Assembly: GCA_040218575.1 (NCBI GenBank)
Contig: JAVJRE010000007.1
Span: 248,001 to 312,000, forward strand
DNA: 64,000 bases
DNA from: Alphaproteobacteria bacterium
GTDB lineage: Bacteria > Pseudomonadota > Alphaproteobacteria > JAVJRE01
Reading direction: 5' to 3'
The notes beneath the pieces were generated by a model, which made no database searches, was not told where the DNA came from, and worked only from the letters and a program-made list of their open reading frames with translations. The position numbers and the translations under genes are program-made. Below, one piece after another: positions 19,137 through 29,431 of this stretch (within the stretch, counting starts at the first letter, position 1; every line of letters begins with the position of its first letter).

Positions 19137-19877
19137 ATGCTGACCCGTAAACAGTCGGAACTGCTGAACCTGATCGCCGCGCGCATCCACACCGACGGCG
19201 TTTCACCGTCCTTTGACGAGATGAAGGACGCCCTCGGCCTTAAATCCAAGTCCGGAATCCACCGCCTGATCACGGCGCTGGAGGAGCGAGGGTTCCTCAG
19301 ACGGCTGCCGCACCGGGCACGGGCGCTGGAGGTTCTGCGTCTGGCCGATGGCAGCCCGGCAACGCCGGATCGTCTGATCGGCGCCGACCATGACACCGCC
19401 GCGGCCGACGACAAGATCATCCGGCCGCGCTTCCATTCGCGGGTGCGGCCGGCGCCTGACGCCGCACCGCCACCGGTCTCGGCCGGCCAGATGATCGGCC
19501 TGCCCGTCTATGGCCGGATCGCTGCCGGCACACCCATCGAAGCCATCAGTGAAGTATCCGGCCACCTGGACATGCCGGCGGCCCTGCTGGGCAAGGGGGA
19601 ACATTACATCCTCGAAGTGGCCGGCGATTCCATGATCGATGCAGGAATCAGCGATGGCGATCTGGTGATCATCCGCCGTTGCGACACAGCCGACAACGGC
19701 TCCATTGTGGTGGCCCTGGTGGACGATAGCGAAGCGACGCTGAAGCGCCTGCGGCGCAGGGGCCAGTCCATTGCCCTGGAACCGGCCAATGCGGCCTATG
19801 AAACGCGGATCTTCGGACCCGATCAGGTGCGCGTACAGGGCCAGCTTGCCGGGCTCTATCGCCGCTACCCGTCCTGA
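19137..19877 (+). CDS. lexA: LexA repressor
   Basis: SOS response repressor and self-cleaving protease. The 246-residue protein has an N-terminal winged-helix DNA-binding domain (1-65, [13 protein letters not shown] then [12 protein letters not shown]). A hydrophilic linker follows. The S24-type domain has the Ala130-Gly131 cleavage site (RIAAGTP), Ser165 (VAGDSMID) and Lys203 (ATLKRL). Start 19137 has GGAGGA a few bases upstream, and an in-frame GTG at 19047 lacks such a site. Repression would lift when RecA filaments stimulate self-cleavage. Confidence 0.97.
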   Translation: MLTRKQSELLNLIAARIHTDGVSPSFDEMKDALGLKSKSGIHRLITALEERGFLRRLPHRARALEVLRLADGSPATPDRLIGADHDTAAADDKIIRPRFHSRVRPAPDAAPPPVSAGQMIGLPVYGRIAAGTPIEAISEVSGHLDMPAALLGKGEHYILEVAGDSMIDAGISDGDLVIIRRCDTADNGSIVVALVDDSEATLKRLRRRGQSIALEPANAAYETRIFGPDQVRVQGQLAGLYRRYPS

Positions 19878-19886
19878 CCGCGGCGG

Positions 19887-22070
19887 CTAGCGAGCGGCCG
19901 GCGGCAGCAATACCCAGGGCCGCCAGCCGCGGGCATCCCGATCACTGCGGAGCCGTATCCGCTCGTCGCTCAGCCATAGGGCATGGGCCCCGCCGCGCCA
20001 CAGATCGAAACGGTCGATGATCGTGTGCGGCCCGCTGCACCGGCCGCGGACCGGTACCAGGCTCACCACCACATCCGCCGTCGCGCAATCCTCGGCCAGG
20101 GCCGCCGGGTGACTGACCAGCGCTACCAGCCGGCCATGAGGCCGGACCAGGCATGCCGTAGCGTCGCACCGCAGCCCGTCCGGACCGGCCGACGGGTGAC
20201 CGGGTGGCGGAAAGGCAAGCGTGGCCCGGGCAGCGGATCGTTCGGCCCAGATGCCGGCAGCGAAGCGTTCGCGCCGCAGGCTGGATACCGCCAGTCGGCC
20301 GTCGGACCCGTAGACCCCCAACAACCGGCCATCGCCGGTCACCAGAAGGTCGGGCGGTGTCACCATGAAGACCGTGGCGGCGCCCACAACCACCGCCGGC
20401 AGTCCCAACCACCGCCATGAGTGACGCCACAGGCACAGCCACAACGCCCCCAGCACCAGCAGGCCCAAACCCCAGGGCGGCGGCGCCATCAACGGCACAA
20501 CGGCCCCTGGCAGATCGGCGATCATCGCCGCGGTGGCCAGCAAGGCCTCGATACCCCAGCCCATGGGGATCAACGCCCAGGACTCCAGGCCAACCGGCAT
20601 CAGCAGGAAGGCCATGACCCCGAGCGGCATGATCCACAATGCGGTCAACGGCACGCCGATCATGTTGGCCAGCAGGCCGTAGACCGCCAGCTGATTGAAA
20701 TTAGCCACCGCAAAGGGCGCTGTGGCGATCACCGCTATGACGCTGGTCAATGCCACCCCACCCATATACAGCGCCACGCTCCGGCCGACGCCACCGCGGG
20801 CCCGAAACAGAAGCCCTCGCCCGCGCAGCGCCTCATAGCCAGCGATCAACGCGACAACTGCCGCGAAAGACATCTGAAAACTGGGGCCAAGGACGCTTTC
20901 AGGAGCCACAAGCATGACCACCACAGCCGCCAGCGCCACTGTCCGCATGGACAGCGCCCGACGGTCGGCCAGGACGGCCAGCAGCACCAATGCGATCATG
21001 ATGAAGGCGCGCTGGGTCGGGACCGGGGCGCCGGCAATGCCCAGATAGGCGAGAGACGCCAGCAGAGCGATCACAGCCGCCCATTTCTTGATCGGCCGGC
21101 GCAGCGCTACGGACGGTGCCAGCGCCAGCCCGCCGCGCACGACGAGGAAAACAAAACCAGCGACAAGGCCCATGTGCAGCCCGGATATGGCCAGCAGGTG
21201 AGCCAGGCCGGAGCGCCGCATATCGACCAGCACCGTTTCCGGAATGGCGCCGCGTTCACCCATCATCAGGGCCGCGGCAACGGTGCCGGACGACCCCTGC
21301 ACGACGGCAGTAACACGGCCGTGGACGGTCTGCCGCAGACCACCAAGAGCCAGCCGCAGGCGGTTCACCAGTCCCGGTCGGGCCGGATCGGCCGGACCCG
21401 CGGCTGTCGGCGCGGACAGGGCAAACCCGACTCCGCCAATTCGATCAAACCAGGCGATACGCTGGAAATCGAAGGCATCAGGCGCCGCCGGCGGCGGTGG
21501 CGGCAGCAGAGTGGCGAGCAGACTGACACGGGCCCCCGGCAATGCGCCGGCCACGGGCCCGTCGCCGAGACGCCCGCGCAAGGTGATGCGCACCCGCTCC
21601 GGCGTGCCCGCCGGGCCCAGCCGGTCAATGCGCAGATGATCGAGGAGCAGACGCCGGCCATCAGGGCGCGCCTCTGACGCCAGAACCCGGCCCTCAACGA
21701 TTACCGGGCCAATCCGGGCCTCGAGAACCGGCGCCGCCACCTGCTGGGTTCGCCACGCCGCAGCAGAGAAGCCCATGGCGAAGGCCACCATGGCGATCAG
21801 CAGCCAGACCACGGCCCGGCGCCGGAGCGCCCAGGCCAGACTGCCAGCGCCGGCGGCCAGCAACGGCCCGGGCCAAAGCGGTGGCTCAACCGGCAGCGAA
21901 AAATAAGCAATGATCCCCACACCGAGGGCCACCGGCAGCCACAGACTCCAGCGCGGCCTGTCGTGCGCCAGTGATTGAGCGAGCCAGCGAGCCGAGCGCC
22001 ATAAGCCGGCCATCAGCCACCAGTAGAACCGAACGGCGGAGCGTCGCCGGCTGCCCTGAACGTAGGTCAT
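19887..22070 (-). CDS. comEC: ComEC/Rec2 family protein (DNA-uptake channel homologue)
   Basis: Polytopic membrane protein of the ComEC family, which in competent bacteria carries single-stranded DNA across the inner membrane. The 727-residue protein has two or three N-terminal membrane helices with a DUF4131-like soluble segment (about 90-240). The Competence domain follows with the family core LLAISGLHMGLVAGF, GAPVPTQRAFIM and LGPSFQMSFAA. The C-terminal region is shorter than in forms with a metallo-beta-lactamase domain, and no HxHxDH motif is present. Start at ATG 22070. It lies convergent to lexA and divergent from gltX. Competence in this organism is not shown by this gene alone. Confidence 0.9.
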   Translation of the reverse strand: MTYVQGSRRRSAVRFYWWLMAGLWRSARWLAQSLAHDRPRWSLWLPVALGVGIIAYFSLPVEPPLWPGPLLAAGAGSLAWALRRRAVVWLLIAMVAFAMGFSAAAWRTQQVAAPVLEARIGPVIVEGRVLASEARPDGRRLLLDHLRIDRLGPAGTPERVRITLRGRLGDGPVAGALPGARVSLLATLLPPPPPAAPDAFDFQRIAWFDRIGGVGFALSAPTAAGPADPARPGLVNRLRLALGGLRQTVHGRVTAVVQGSSGTVAAALMMGERGAIPETVLVDMRRSGLAHLLAISGLHMGLVAGFVFLVVRGGLALAPSVALRRPIKKWAAVIALLASLAYLGIAGAPVPTQRAFIMIALVLLAVLADRRALSMRTVALAAVVVMLVAPESVLGPSFQMSFAAVVALIAGYEALRGRGLLFRARGGVGRSVALYMGGVALTSVIAVIATAPFAVANFNQLAVYGLLANMIGVPLTALWIMPLGVMAFLLMPVGLESWALIPMGWGIEALLATAAMIADLPGAVVPLMAPPPWGLGLLVLGALWLCLWRHSWRWLGLPAVVVGAATVFMVTPPDLLVTGDGRLLGVYGSDGRLAVSSLRRERFAAGIWAERSAARATLAFPPPGHPSAGPDGLRCDATACLVRPHGRLVALVSHPAALAEDCATADVVVSLVPVRGRCSGPHTIIDRFDLWRGGAHALWLSDERIRLRSDRDARGWRPWVLLPPAAR

Positions 22071-22189
22071 AGCCAATGACCGCGGAGCGGACCACGGCTG
22101 CGGCCGGAGTTGGGCCGCGCGGCGCCCTGTGTTAGACAGGCCGCCGGCCGCATGACGTGGCCAATCCCAAAACGTGTGGATCCCTGCCT

Positions 22190-23602
22190 ATGACCGTGGT
22201 CACCCGGTTCGCCCCCTCCCCGACCGGCATGCTGCACATTGGCGGCGCCCGTACAGCCTTGTTCAACATGCTGTATGCCCGCCACTTTGGCGGCCGTTTT
22301 GTGTTGCGCATTGAGGATACAGACCGGGCCAGGTCAACCGAAGAGGCGAAGACGGCCATTGTTGAAGGGCTGAGTTGGCTGGGTATCGCCTGGGACGGCG
22401 ACGTTAATTTCCAGTCCACCCGCCAGGAGCGCCATCGCCAGGCGGCAGAAGACCTGCTGGCCCGGGGCCTGGCTTATCGCTGTTATTGCACGCCTGAGGA
22501 ACTGGACCAGATGCGGCAGGCGGCCCGGGCCGCCGGTCAGGCGCCACGCTATGACGGACGATGGCGTGACCGGGACCCGGCCGATGCACCATCGGGCATT
22601 GCGCCGACCATCCGACTCAAGGCGCCGCGCGAGGGTGAAACTGTCCTGAGCGACATGGTGCAGGGCGAAGTCCGGGTCGCCAACAGCGAGATGGACGATC
22701 TGGTTCTGCTGCGCGGCGACGGCTCGCCCACCTATATGCTCAGCGTCGTGGTGGACGACCATGACATGGGCGTTACCCATGTCCTGCGTGGCGACGATCA
22801 CCTGACCAATGCCTTTCGCCAGATCCATATCTTCCAGGCCCTTGGCTACGATCTGCCGGTCTTCGGCCATGTGCCGCTGATCCACGGAGCGGATGGCGCC
22901 AAACTATCCAAGCGCCACGGAGCGCTCGGCGTCGATGAGTATCGCCAAATGGGCTATCTGCCGGAGGCGCTGTGCAACTATCTGCTGCGGCTGGGCTGGA
23001 GCCATGGTGATGATGAAGTGATCAGCCTGGCCGACGCCATTGCCTGGTTCGACGGCAGCGGAATCGGCCGCTCACCGGCCCGCTTCGACTACACCAAGCT
23101 CGGCCATCTCAACGGCCTCTATATCCGCCAAAGCGATGACGCCCGGCTGGTTGATCTGATCCGGCCCGGCCTGGAGGCGGCGCTGTCCCGCCCGTTGGAT
23201 GACAGCGACCTGCGCCGTCTGACCGCAGGCATGGACGGCCTGAAGCAGCGGGCCCGCACTCTGGTGGACCTGGCCCAGGCAGCGGCAATCTACTGTCTGC
23301 ACAGGCCCCTGCCGGTGGATGACCAGGCGCGGCCTCTGCTGGCCGCCGACGGCCGGGCACACCTGCGGGTTCTGCGGCAGGCCCTGGCCGCGGACGGCGT
23401 CCTCTGGCAGCGGGATAAGCTCGAGGCGCTGGTCCGCGACCTGGCCCTGTCCGGCGGCCACAAGCTTGGCCTGTTCGCCCAGCCGTTGCGCGCCGCCGTC
23501 ACCGGTCGCACCACATCGCCGCCCATTTTCGAAGTGATGGAGATTCTGGGGCCGGACGAAACCCTGGGCCGCCTTGATGACGCTTTGGCCCCGCATACCT
23601 GA
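22190..23602 (+). CDS. gltX: Glutamyl-tRNA synthetase (class I)
   Basis: Charges tRNA-Glu. In alphaproteobacteria lacking GlnRS the same enzyme often also charges tRNA-Gln for later amidation. The 470-residue protein has the class I HIGH motif as HIGG (residues 16-19, [11 protein letters not shown]), the KLSKR motif near residue 240 and the [10 protein letters not shown] stretch. A GTG at 22157 would add 11 residues. The ATG giving [13 protein letters not shown] matches the family. The ribosome site is weak. gltA follows 69 bases later. Confidence 0.97.
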   Translation: MTVVTRFAPSPTGMLHIGGARTALFNMLYARHFGGRFVLRIEDTDRARSTEEAKTAIVEGLSWLGIAWDGDVNFQSTRQERHRQAAEDLLARGLAYRCYCTPEELDQMRQAARAAGQAPRYDGRWRDRDPADAPSGIAPTIRLKAPREGETVLSDMVQGEVRVANSEMDDLVLLRGDGSPTYMLSVVVDDHDMGVTHVLRGDDHLTNAFRQIHIFQALGYDLPVFGHVPLIHGADGAKLSKRHGALGVDEYRQMGYLPEALCNYLLRLGWSHGDDEVISLADAIAWFDGSGIGRSPARFDYTKLGHLNGLYIRQSDDARLVDLIRPGLEAALSRPLDDSDLRRLTAGMDGLKQRARTLVDLAQAAAIYCLHRPLPVDDQARPLLAADGRAHLRVLRQALAADGVLWQRDKLEALVRDLALSGGHKLGLFAQPLRAAVTGRTTSPPIFEVMEILGPDETLGRLDDALAPHT

Positions 23603-23627
23603 CTTTTAACAGGACAGCAGCTATTCT
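23599..23627 (+). promoter_or_regulatory. Candidate promoter for gltA
   Basis: -35 CTGACT (23599-23604, overlapping the gltX stop), 17-base spacer, -10 TATTCT (23622-23627). Both boxes match four of six consensus bases. It would allow gltA expression apart from gltX. Confidence 0.35.
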
Positions 23628-23671
23628 GGAGGCAGGATAGGCGGCCAGACGTCGCCCCATGCGAGGTATCC

Positions 23672-25009
23672 ATGAGCAGGACATCGACCCCCAAGGCCAT
23701 CCCGGCGGCAACCGCCAATGGCACAGTTACCCTGACCGACAATGCCAGCGGCAAGACCTATGAGCTTCCCGTCCTCGGCGGCAGCGAAGGTCCGCGCGTC
23801 ATCGATATCCGTAAGCTCTACGGCGAGACCGGGATGTTCACCTATGACCCCGGTTTCACCTCCACGGCTGCCTGCGAATCACAGATCACCTATATCGATG
23901 GGGACAAGGGCACGCTGCTGCACCGCGGCCACGCCATCGAAGACCTGGCGGCCAACTGCGATTTCATGGAGGTTTCCTACCTTCTGACCAACGGCGAACT
24001 GCCCGATGCGGCGGAAAAAGCCGCCTTCGAGTCGGAAATCCGCCATCACACCATGGTCCACGAGCAGTTGCTCAACGTCTATCGCGGTTTCCGCCGCGAC
24101 GCCCACCCCATGGCGCTGATGATCGGCGTCGTCGGCGCCCTGTCCGCTTTCTATCACAATCACATGGACATGACCGACACCGAGCATCAGAGCAAGGCGG
24201 CCATGCGCATGATCGCCAAGATGCCGACGATCGCCGCCATGGCGTACAAGTATGTGCTGGGTCAACCTTTCGTCTATCCGCGCAACGATCTGGGCTATGC
24301 CGAGAATTTCCTGCACATGACCTTCGCCGTTCCGGCGGAGACCTATGTGGTGAAGCCGTCCCTGGCCCGCGCCATGGACAAGATCTTCATCCTGCACGCG
24401 GACCATGAGCAGAACGCCTCCACCTCCACCGTGCGACTGGCCAGTTCCTCCGGCGCCAATCCTTATGCCTGCATCTCGTCGGGCATCGCCAGCCTGTGGG
24501 GGCCGGCCCATGGTGGCGCCAACGAAGCGGTGCTCAACATGCTGGAAGAGATCGGCCATCGCGACCGCATACCGGAGTATCTGGAGAAGGCGCGCGATCC
24601 CAAGGACCCTTTCCGGCTCATGGGGTTTGGTCACCGGGTATACAAGAACTACGACCCGCGCGCCGTGGTTCTGCGCGACTCTTGCTATGAGGTGCTGGAA
24701 GATCTTGGCATCCGCGATGAGCCGCTGCTCGACCTGGCCATGGAGCTGGAGCGGATCGCGCTGGAGGACGAGTATTTCGTCAAGCGCAAGCTGTTTCCCA
24801 ATGTGGATTTCTATTCCGGAATTATTCTCAAAGCCATGGGCTTCCCGACCAGCATGTTCACCGTGCTGTTTGCCGTCGCCCGCACGGTCGGCTGGGTCGC
24901 CCACTGGCTGGAAATGGTCAATGATCCGACCCAGAAGATCGGCCGGCCTCGCCAGCTTTATACCGGATATGGCCCGCGTGAATTCAAGCCGCTGGGTGAC
25001 CGGACCTAA
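23672..25009 (+). CDS. gltA: Citrate synthase
   Basis: Joins acetyl-CoA and oxaloacetate at entry to the TCA cycle. The 445-residue protein is of the longer Gram-negative, NADH-sensitive-type length, with an N-terminal beta domain. Catalytic residues are visible as His280 ([10 protein letters not shown]), His321 ([14 protein letters not shown]) and Asp379 (NVDFYSG). GAGG lies six bases before the ATG. It uses the acetyl-CoA supplied by the pdh complex encoded at the window start. Its TAA overlaps the lpxB stop from the opposite strand by two bases. Confidence 0.97.
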   Translation: MSRTSTPKAIPAATANGTVTLTDNASGKTYELPVLGGSEGPRVIDIRKLYGETGMFTYDPGFTSTAACESQITYIDGDKGTLLHRGHAIEDLAANCDFMEVSYLLTNGELPDAAEKAAFESEIRHHTMVHEQLLNVYRGFRRDAHPMALMIGVVGALSAFYHNHMDMTDTEHQSKAAMRMIAKMPTIAAMAYKYVLGQPFVYPRNDLGYAENFLHMTFAVPAETYVVKPSLARAMDKIFILHADHEQNASTSTVRLASSSGANPYACISSGIASLWGPAHGGANEAVLNMLEEIGHRDRIPEYLEKARDPKDPFRLMGFGHRVYKNYDPRAVVLRDSCYEVLEDLGIRDEPLLDLAMELERIALEDEYFVKRKLFPNVDFYSGIILKAMGFPTSMFTVLFAVARTVGWVAHWLEMVNDPTQKIGRPRQLYTGYGPREFKPLGDRT

Positions 25010-26223
25010 CCTGTCGGCGGCGTCCCCAGACAGTCGAGGATAGCCAGCGCGCCGCGCCGGGAGGGGGCATCGTCGTGCATGCCAAGAGAGACCAGCGCAT
25101 GATGCGATGCGCTTGTCTGCGCCGCGGCGGCCCGCGAATCGTCGAGCAGCCCACCAACCGCCGCCGCCAGGCGCTCCGGCGTACAGTCTGCCTGAATATA
25201 TTCCGGTATGACCTGCCGGCCCTCCACCAGGTTGATCAGAGTGACGGTGGATACGCGCAGCAGGCGGCGGGCAATGAAAGCGGTCAGCGGGTGGGTCCGG
25301 TAGGCGACGATCATGGGCACGCCGTGTTTTGCCAGCTCCAGAGTCACCGTCCCCGATGCGGCCAGGGCCACGTCACACTGGGCCATGGCCGGACCGTGCG
25401 CGGCTATGTCTTCGACGACCCGGACCGGTACCGACCAGTCGGCGGTCCCTTGCCGGACCAAAGCCGCGACCGTGGGCACGGTTGGCACAACCACATCCAG
25501 CGTCCGGCGGCGCGCCAGCAGGTCAACCGCCTGGCGGAAGACCGGCAGCAGGCGTCGCACCTCGCCAGTGCGGCTGCCGGGCAACAGGCACAGCCTTGTG
25601 ACCGACGCCGCCGGCCACGGGGCCCTTGGCACCGCCTCACCAGTGACCTGGTTCTCGTCCGGTTCAACCACGGAATGGCCGACAAATCGGGCATCGAGGC
25701 CGTGCGGCGTAAACCACGGCGGTTCAAACGGCAGCAAGCACAGCAGCAGGTCATACAGCTTTGCCACTTTCCGCGCCCGGCCGGGACGCCAGGCCCAGAC
25801 GCTGGGCGCCACGTAGTGGACCAGAGGAATGCCCGCCCCTTGCAAGCGGCGGGCCACGCGAAACGAAAAGTCCGGTGAATCTATGGTAATGACCGCCGCC
25901 GGCCGCGCCGCCCGCGCCGCTCGCGCCGCCCGATGGATATCGCCGAGCAGCCTTGGCAGATGACGCACAACCTCAACCAGGCCCATGACCGACAACCGGT
26001 CATAGGGAAACAGGGATTGCAGCCCGGCGGCGGCCATGCGCGGGCCGCCAACGCCCGTAAAACGCGCGCGACCGCCCGTAGCCTGCCGTAGGGCGGTCAT
26101 AAGGCGCGCACCAAGGCGGTCGCCGGACGGTTCGCCGGCAATCAGAAAGAACAGCGGCCGGCCATCAGCCTGCCCAGGGCCATGGTTGCCCGGGCCATGG
26201 TTGCCTGGGCCATGGCTGCTCAC
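25006..26223 (-). CDS. lpxB: Lipid-A-disaccharide synthase
   Basis: Glycosyltransferase (family GT19) joining lipid X to UDP-2,3-diacylglucosamine to form the lipid A disaccharide at the inner membrane. The 405-residue protein has [17 protein letters not shown], the membrane-contact [36 protein letters not shown] and the C-terminal [19 protein letters not shown]. The GTG start overlaps the lpxI stop (GTGA). Residues 4-17 are an in-frame repeat of His-Gly-Pro-Gly-Asn encoded by a 15-bp minisatellite, absent from typical LpxB. A second short Arg-Ala-Ala repeat lies at 25907-25933. Confidence 0.96.
   Translation of the reverse strand: MSSHGPGNHGPGNHGPGQADGRPLFFLIAGEPSGDRLGARLMTALRQATGGRARFTGVGGPRMAAAGLQSLFPYDRLSVMGLVEVVRHLPRLLGDIHRAARAARAARPAAVITIDSPDFSFRVARRLQGAGIPLVHYVAPSVWAWRPGRARKVAKLYDLLLCLLPFEPPWFTPHGLDARFVGHSVVEPDENQVTGEAVPRAPWPAASVTRLCLLPGSRTGEVRRLLPVFRQAVDLLARRRTLDVVVPTVPTVAALVRQGTADWSVPVRVVEDIAAHGPAMAQCDVALAASGTVTLELAKHGVPMIVAYRTHPLTAFIARRLLRVSTVTLINLVEGRQVIPEYIQADCTPERLAAAVGGLLDDSRAAAAQTSASHHALVSLGMHDDAPSRRGALAILDCLGTPPTG
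26177..26221. repeat. 15-bp tandem repeat, three copies, encoding the LpxB N-terminus
   Basis: Units 26177-26191, 26192-26206 and 26207-26221 (gggccatggttgccc, gggccatggttgcct, gggccatggctgctc). The period is a multiple of three, giving repeated His-Gly-Pro-Gly-Asn-like pentapeptides directly after the start codon, so a gain or loss would keep frame. Confidence 0.85.
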
Positions 26224-27041
26224 GCCGGGCCCACCGCCTCGCTGAGCAGAAAAAGACCCGCATCATCGGCCATGGCGATACAACGCGCCCGCTCCAGAAC
26301 GAGGACGCCATTGGCCTCGATCATGATCCCGCGCAGCCCGGCGGTGGCGGCAGCCTCCAGTGTTTCGGGGCCGATGGTCGGCAGATCGACCCGCCGGTTC
26401 TGTCCCGGTTTGACCGTCTTGACCAGTACGCCGCCACGACCGGCGCGGGCCAGATCACCGGCGCGCCTGACCATGGCCGTGGTTCCTTCCGCCGCTTCAG
26501 CCGCCAGTACGATGCCGTCCTGCACAACAACGGCCTGGCCGATGTCAGCGACACCCAGACTACGCGCCGCCATGATGCCTCGGGAGATATCCTGTCTGGC
26601 CGTACGGTCAGGCCGGCGCTGGCCCAGCAGGCCCGGTTTCACCGTCAGCCCGTGCACCACCTGGTCCACGCCAATGACACGAAATCCTTCTCTTTCCAAC
26701 AATGTGGTAATGGCCGACAGCAGGTGATCATCGCCACGGGCACCGCCGATCCGCGCCAGTTCCCGCAGCGCCCGTGCATCGGGCCTCAGTTCGGCCAATG
26801 ATGGACGGCGAACCGGGCCGACCATGACCACCTCGTCCACAGCGGCGCCGTGCAGAGCAGAGAGCATACGACCGACGGCACCCAGACGGGCCCAGGCATG
26901 AGGAGCTGACGCGATGCTTTCAGCGTCACACTGGCCTTCCAGGGCCAGAACGAAACACGGACGGTCCAGAGCCCGGCACGCGGCGACGACCTGCGCCGGC
27001 AACGGGCCGCCCCCGGCGATAATGCCGAGGCTAGTCGTCAT
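26220..27041 (-). CDS. lpxI: UDP-2,3-diacylglucosamine diphosphatase LpxI (DUF1009 family)
   Basis: Hydrolyses UDP-2,3-diacylglucosamine to lipid X, the step done by LpxH in gammaproteobacteria. The 273-residue protein begins LGIIAGGGPLP and contains VMVGPVRRPSLAELRPD, GDDHLLSAI, VDQVVHGL and the C-terminal NRRVDLPTIGPETLEAA and GLRGIMIEA motifs of the family. ATG 27041 overlaps the lpxA end by 11 bases. The position between lpxA and lpxB is the usual one for LpxI in alphaproteobacteria. Confidence 0.94.
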   Translation of the reverse strand: MTTSLGIIAGGGPLPAQVVAACRALDRPCFVLALEGQCDAESIASAPHAWARLGAVGRMLSALHGAAVDEVVMVGPVRRPSLAELRPDARALRELARIGGARGDDHLLSAITTLLEREGFRVIGVDQVVHGLTVKPGLLGQRRPDRTARQDISRGIMAARSLGVADIGQAVVVQDGIVLAAEAAEGTTAMVRRAGDLARAGRGGVLVKTVKPGQNRRVDLPTIGPETLEAAATAGLRGIMIEANGVLVLERARCIAMADDAGLFLLSEAVGPA

Positions 27042-27831
27042 CCCCCGACTTGGGCTGCAGAACCGCGCGGCTGGCATCCGACCGCAGGAAAGCAATGATG
27101 TGCTGCACCGCCTCGTCGCCCGCGAACTCAACAGCGATGCGGTCTATCCGATCCTGCAATGTTCCCTCACTGCCGAACAGTGTGCGGTAAGCCTGCCGCA
27201 GACGATCAATAGAGTCGCGATCAAAGCCACGCCGACGCAAACCGACCAGGTTGAGGCCGTTGAGCGCCGCCCGCTCACCCTTGACCGAGCCATAGGGGAT
27301 CACATCATTCTCGACGCCGGACATGCCACCGATAATGGCGTGACGGCCGATTCGCACGAACTGATGCACCGCCGAAAGGCCGCCGACGATAGCATAATCC
27401 TCTACAGTCACATGGCCGGCGAGCGTGGCGTTGTTGGCCATGACAACATGGCTGCCGACATGGCAGTCATGGGCAACATGGGCGCCGACCATGAACAAAT
27501 TGTCATCCCCGACGACCGTAGCCATGCCACCGCCCTCGGTTCCGGGATTCATCGTGACCTGTTCGCGGATCTGGTTGCGGGCGCCGATCATCAGGCGCGA
27601 GTTTTCCCCATGATACTTGAGATCCTGCGGGCGCTGGCCAAGGGATGCAAAGGGATAGACAACCGTATCGTCGCCGATCGTGGTCTGGCCGGCGACCACC
27701 ACATGGCTGACAAGGTGGCACCGCGCACCGATGGTCACATGCTCGCCGATGACGCAGTATGGCCCGATGTTCGCCTCGTCATCGATTGTTGACCCGCTTG
27801 CGACAATGGCCGTCGGGTGAATGGAGACCAC
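27031..27831 (-). CDS. lpxA: UDP-N-acetylglucosamine acyltransferase
   Basis: First acylation of lipid A synthesis, moving a 3-hydroxyacyl chain from acyl carrier protein to UDP-GlcNAc. The 266-residue left-handed beta helix shows the hexapeptide repeats, the active-site His in VGAHVAHDCHVG and the VHQFVRIGRHA stretch, followed by a helical C-terminal domain (GFDRDSIDRLRQAYRTLF). It starts with GTG (MVSIHPTAIV) two bases after the fabZ stop. Confidence 0.97.
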   Translation of the reverse strand: MVSIHPTAIVASGSTIDDEANIGPYCVIGEHVTIGARCHLVSHVVVAGQTTIGDDTVVYPFASLGQRPQDLKYHGENSRLMIGARNQIREQVTMNPGTEGGGMATVVGDDNLFMVGAHVAHDCHVGSHVVMANNATLAGHVTVEDYAIVGGLSAVHQFVRIGRHAIIGGMSGVENDVIPYGSVKGERAALNGLNLVGLRRRGFDRDSIDRLRQAYRTLFGSEGTLQDRIDRIAVEFAGDEAVQHIIAFLRSDASRAVLQPKSGDDD

Positions 27832-27833
27832 GC

Positions 27834-28307
27834 CTACCGGTCCATGATCATGGCTGTATAGGTGGCTTCCGCAACCACCTGGCCGTCAACCCGCGCTTCG
27901 CCACTGAATTTCCAGACATTGGCCCGACTGCGCAGCTTCGTCACATGAACGTGCAACTGATCACCCGGAACCACCGGACGACGAAAGCGTGCATTCTCAA
28001 TGCTCATGAAATAGACAAGGCGGCCTTCGGACTCACCGCCCAGTGTTTCCACCACCAGAATGGCCGCGGTCTGGGCCATACTCTCAATCAGCAGCACACC
28101 GGGCATCACCGGACTGGACGGAAAGTGGCCCTGAAAGAAATTCTCGTTGATAGAGACGTTCTTGAGACCAGTAGCCCGTTCATTGACCACCAGGTCGACA
28201 ACACGGTCCACCAGCAGGAACGGGTAGCGATGCGGAATCATCGCCATGATCCGCGGGATATCGATCCTGCGACCGCCGGTTAGCGGGTCCGCTGTCTGCT
28301 CAGTCAT
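27834..28307 (-). CDS. fabZ: 3-hydroxyacyl-ACP dehydratase FabZ
   Basis: Dehydrates 3-hydroxyacyl-ACP in fatty acid elongation, competing with LpxA and LpxD for the same substrate pool. The 157-residue hotdog-fold enzyme has [13 protein letters not shown], the catalytic His and Glu in [20 protein letters not shown] and the [14 protein letters not shown] stretch. Its ATG lies within the last codons of lpxD (8-base overlap). Confidence 0.97.
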   Translation of the reverse strand: MTEQTADPLTGGRRIDIPRIMAMIPHRYPFLLVDRVVDLVVNERATGLKNVSINENFFQGHFPSSPVMPGVLLIESMAQTAAILVVETLGGESEGRLVYFMSIENARFRRPVVPGDQLHVHVTKLRSRANVWKFSGEARVDGQVVAEATYTAMIMDR

Positions 28308-29385
28308 CCGCCTCGTCCTGTGCCTTCTGCTTCATGGAGGTGCCCACCGCACCGGTGCGAGCAACGCCCGGCCGGCTACCCGCCAATCGCTCCAAGGCAG
28401 AAATCTGCCGGAAAAACTGCCGGGCCGGAACCGCCGGCGACCCCAGAACGCGCTCGCCCGCCGCAATATCCCGCATGGCACCCGCCTTGGCGCCGACCTG
28501 CGCACCGTCGCCGACCGAAAGGTGACCGGCCAGACCGGCCTGCCCGGCCATGACCACGAAATTACCCAGCCGGGTTGAACCGGAAATGCCCGCCTGGGCG
28601 ACGATGACACAGCCCCGCCCAAGACGCACATTGTGCCCGATTTGCACGAGATTATCGATGACGCTGCCGGCGCCGATCACGGTATCCGGTCCAGCCCCTC
28701 GATCAATCGTCACATTGGCGCCGATCTCCACATCGTCTTCGATGATCACACGGCCAAGCTGCGGCACTCTCTGATGCCCCTGGGGGCTCATGGCAAAGCC
28801 AAACCCCCGCTGACCGATCCGTGCACCGGGAAGAATGGCGACCCGCTCGCCGATAACACTGTGGCTTATGGTGCAATTGGCGCCAAGCCGAAGGGCCGCG
28901 CCACACTGAACGCCAGCGCCGATGACCGCATTGGCGCCGATCCACGACCGGGCGCCGATTTCCACATGCGCTCCGATCACCGCGCCCGCATCAACCTGAC
29001 ACCCGTCGCCCAGTCTCGCAGACGGGTCGATAATCGCAGACCCATGCCGCCCTGGCTCGGGCTCAGGTTCGGGATAAAGATGCGACGCGGCCAGTGCATA
29101 AGCGCGGTACGGATCATCTGTTATCAGGCAGGCCATTCCGGCAGGGGCCCGGGAAACAAAGGCCGGTCGAACAAAACAGGCGCCTGCCGCGCTGTTCTCA
29201 AACGCCGCCAGATAGGCCCGGTTGTCAAAAAAGCTGAGGTGGTCGGGCCCGGCCGACTCCAACGGTGCAATGCCCGTGATCATCCGGCCAGCGAGACCGG
29301 CTTCGTGCAGCGTGGCACCGGTCACTTGTTCCAGCGCGCCTGCCGTCACTGGCCCAGGCAAATCAAAGAACCGCGAGTCAGGCAT
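28300..29385 (-). CDS. lpxD: UDP-3-O-(3-hydroxyacyl)glucosamine N-acyltransferase
   Basis: Third step of lipid A synthesis, N-acylating UDP-3-O-acylglucosamine. The 361-residue protein has an N-terminal uridine-binding domain (about 1-100, with DHLSFFDN) and a left-handed beta helix of hexapeptides. The catalytic His is in [13 protein letters not shown], followed by [12 protein letters not shown] and [12 protein letters not shown], then a C-terminal helix. It follows the Skp-like gene by 46 bases. Confidence 0.97.
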   Translation of the reverse strand: MPDSRFFDLPGPVTAGALEQVTGATLHEAGLAGRMITGIAPLESAGPDHLSFFDNRAYLAAFENSAAGACFVRPAFVSRAPAGMACLITDDPYRAYALAASHLYPEPEPEPGRHGSAIIDPSARLGDGCQVDAGAVIGAHVEIGARSWIGANAVIGAGVQCGAALRLGANCTISHSVIGERVAILPGARIGQRGFGFAMSPQGHQRVPQLGRVIIEDDVEIGANVTIDRGAGPDTVIGAGSVIDNLVQIGHNVRLGRGCVIVAQAGISGSTRLGNFVVMAGQAGLAGHLSVGDGAQVGAKAGAMRDIAAGERVLGSPAVPARQFFRQISALERLAGSRPGVARTGAVGTSMKQKAQDEADD

Positions 29386-29431
29386 GGCTTATCGTCCTGC
29401 ACCAGCGGGCGACGAAGCGGTCCGCCGCCAC

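Noticed and set aside
20421-21677. Long plus-strand open frame opposite comEC
   Set aside because: Composition (Gln/His/Arg-rich) and complete nesting within comEC indicate a shadow frame.
22071-22189. gltX promoter (TTGGGC-N17-TAGACA)
   Set aside because: Both boxes match only three of six consensus bases, which is within chance.
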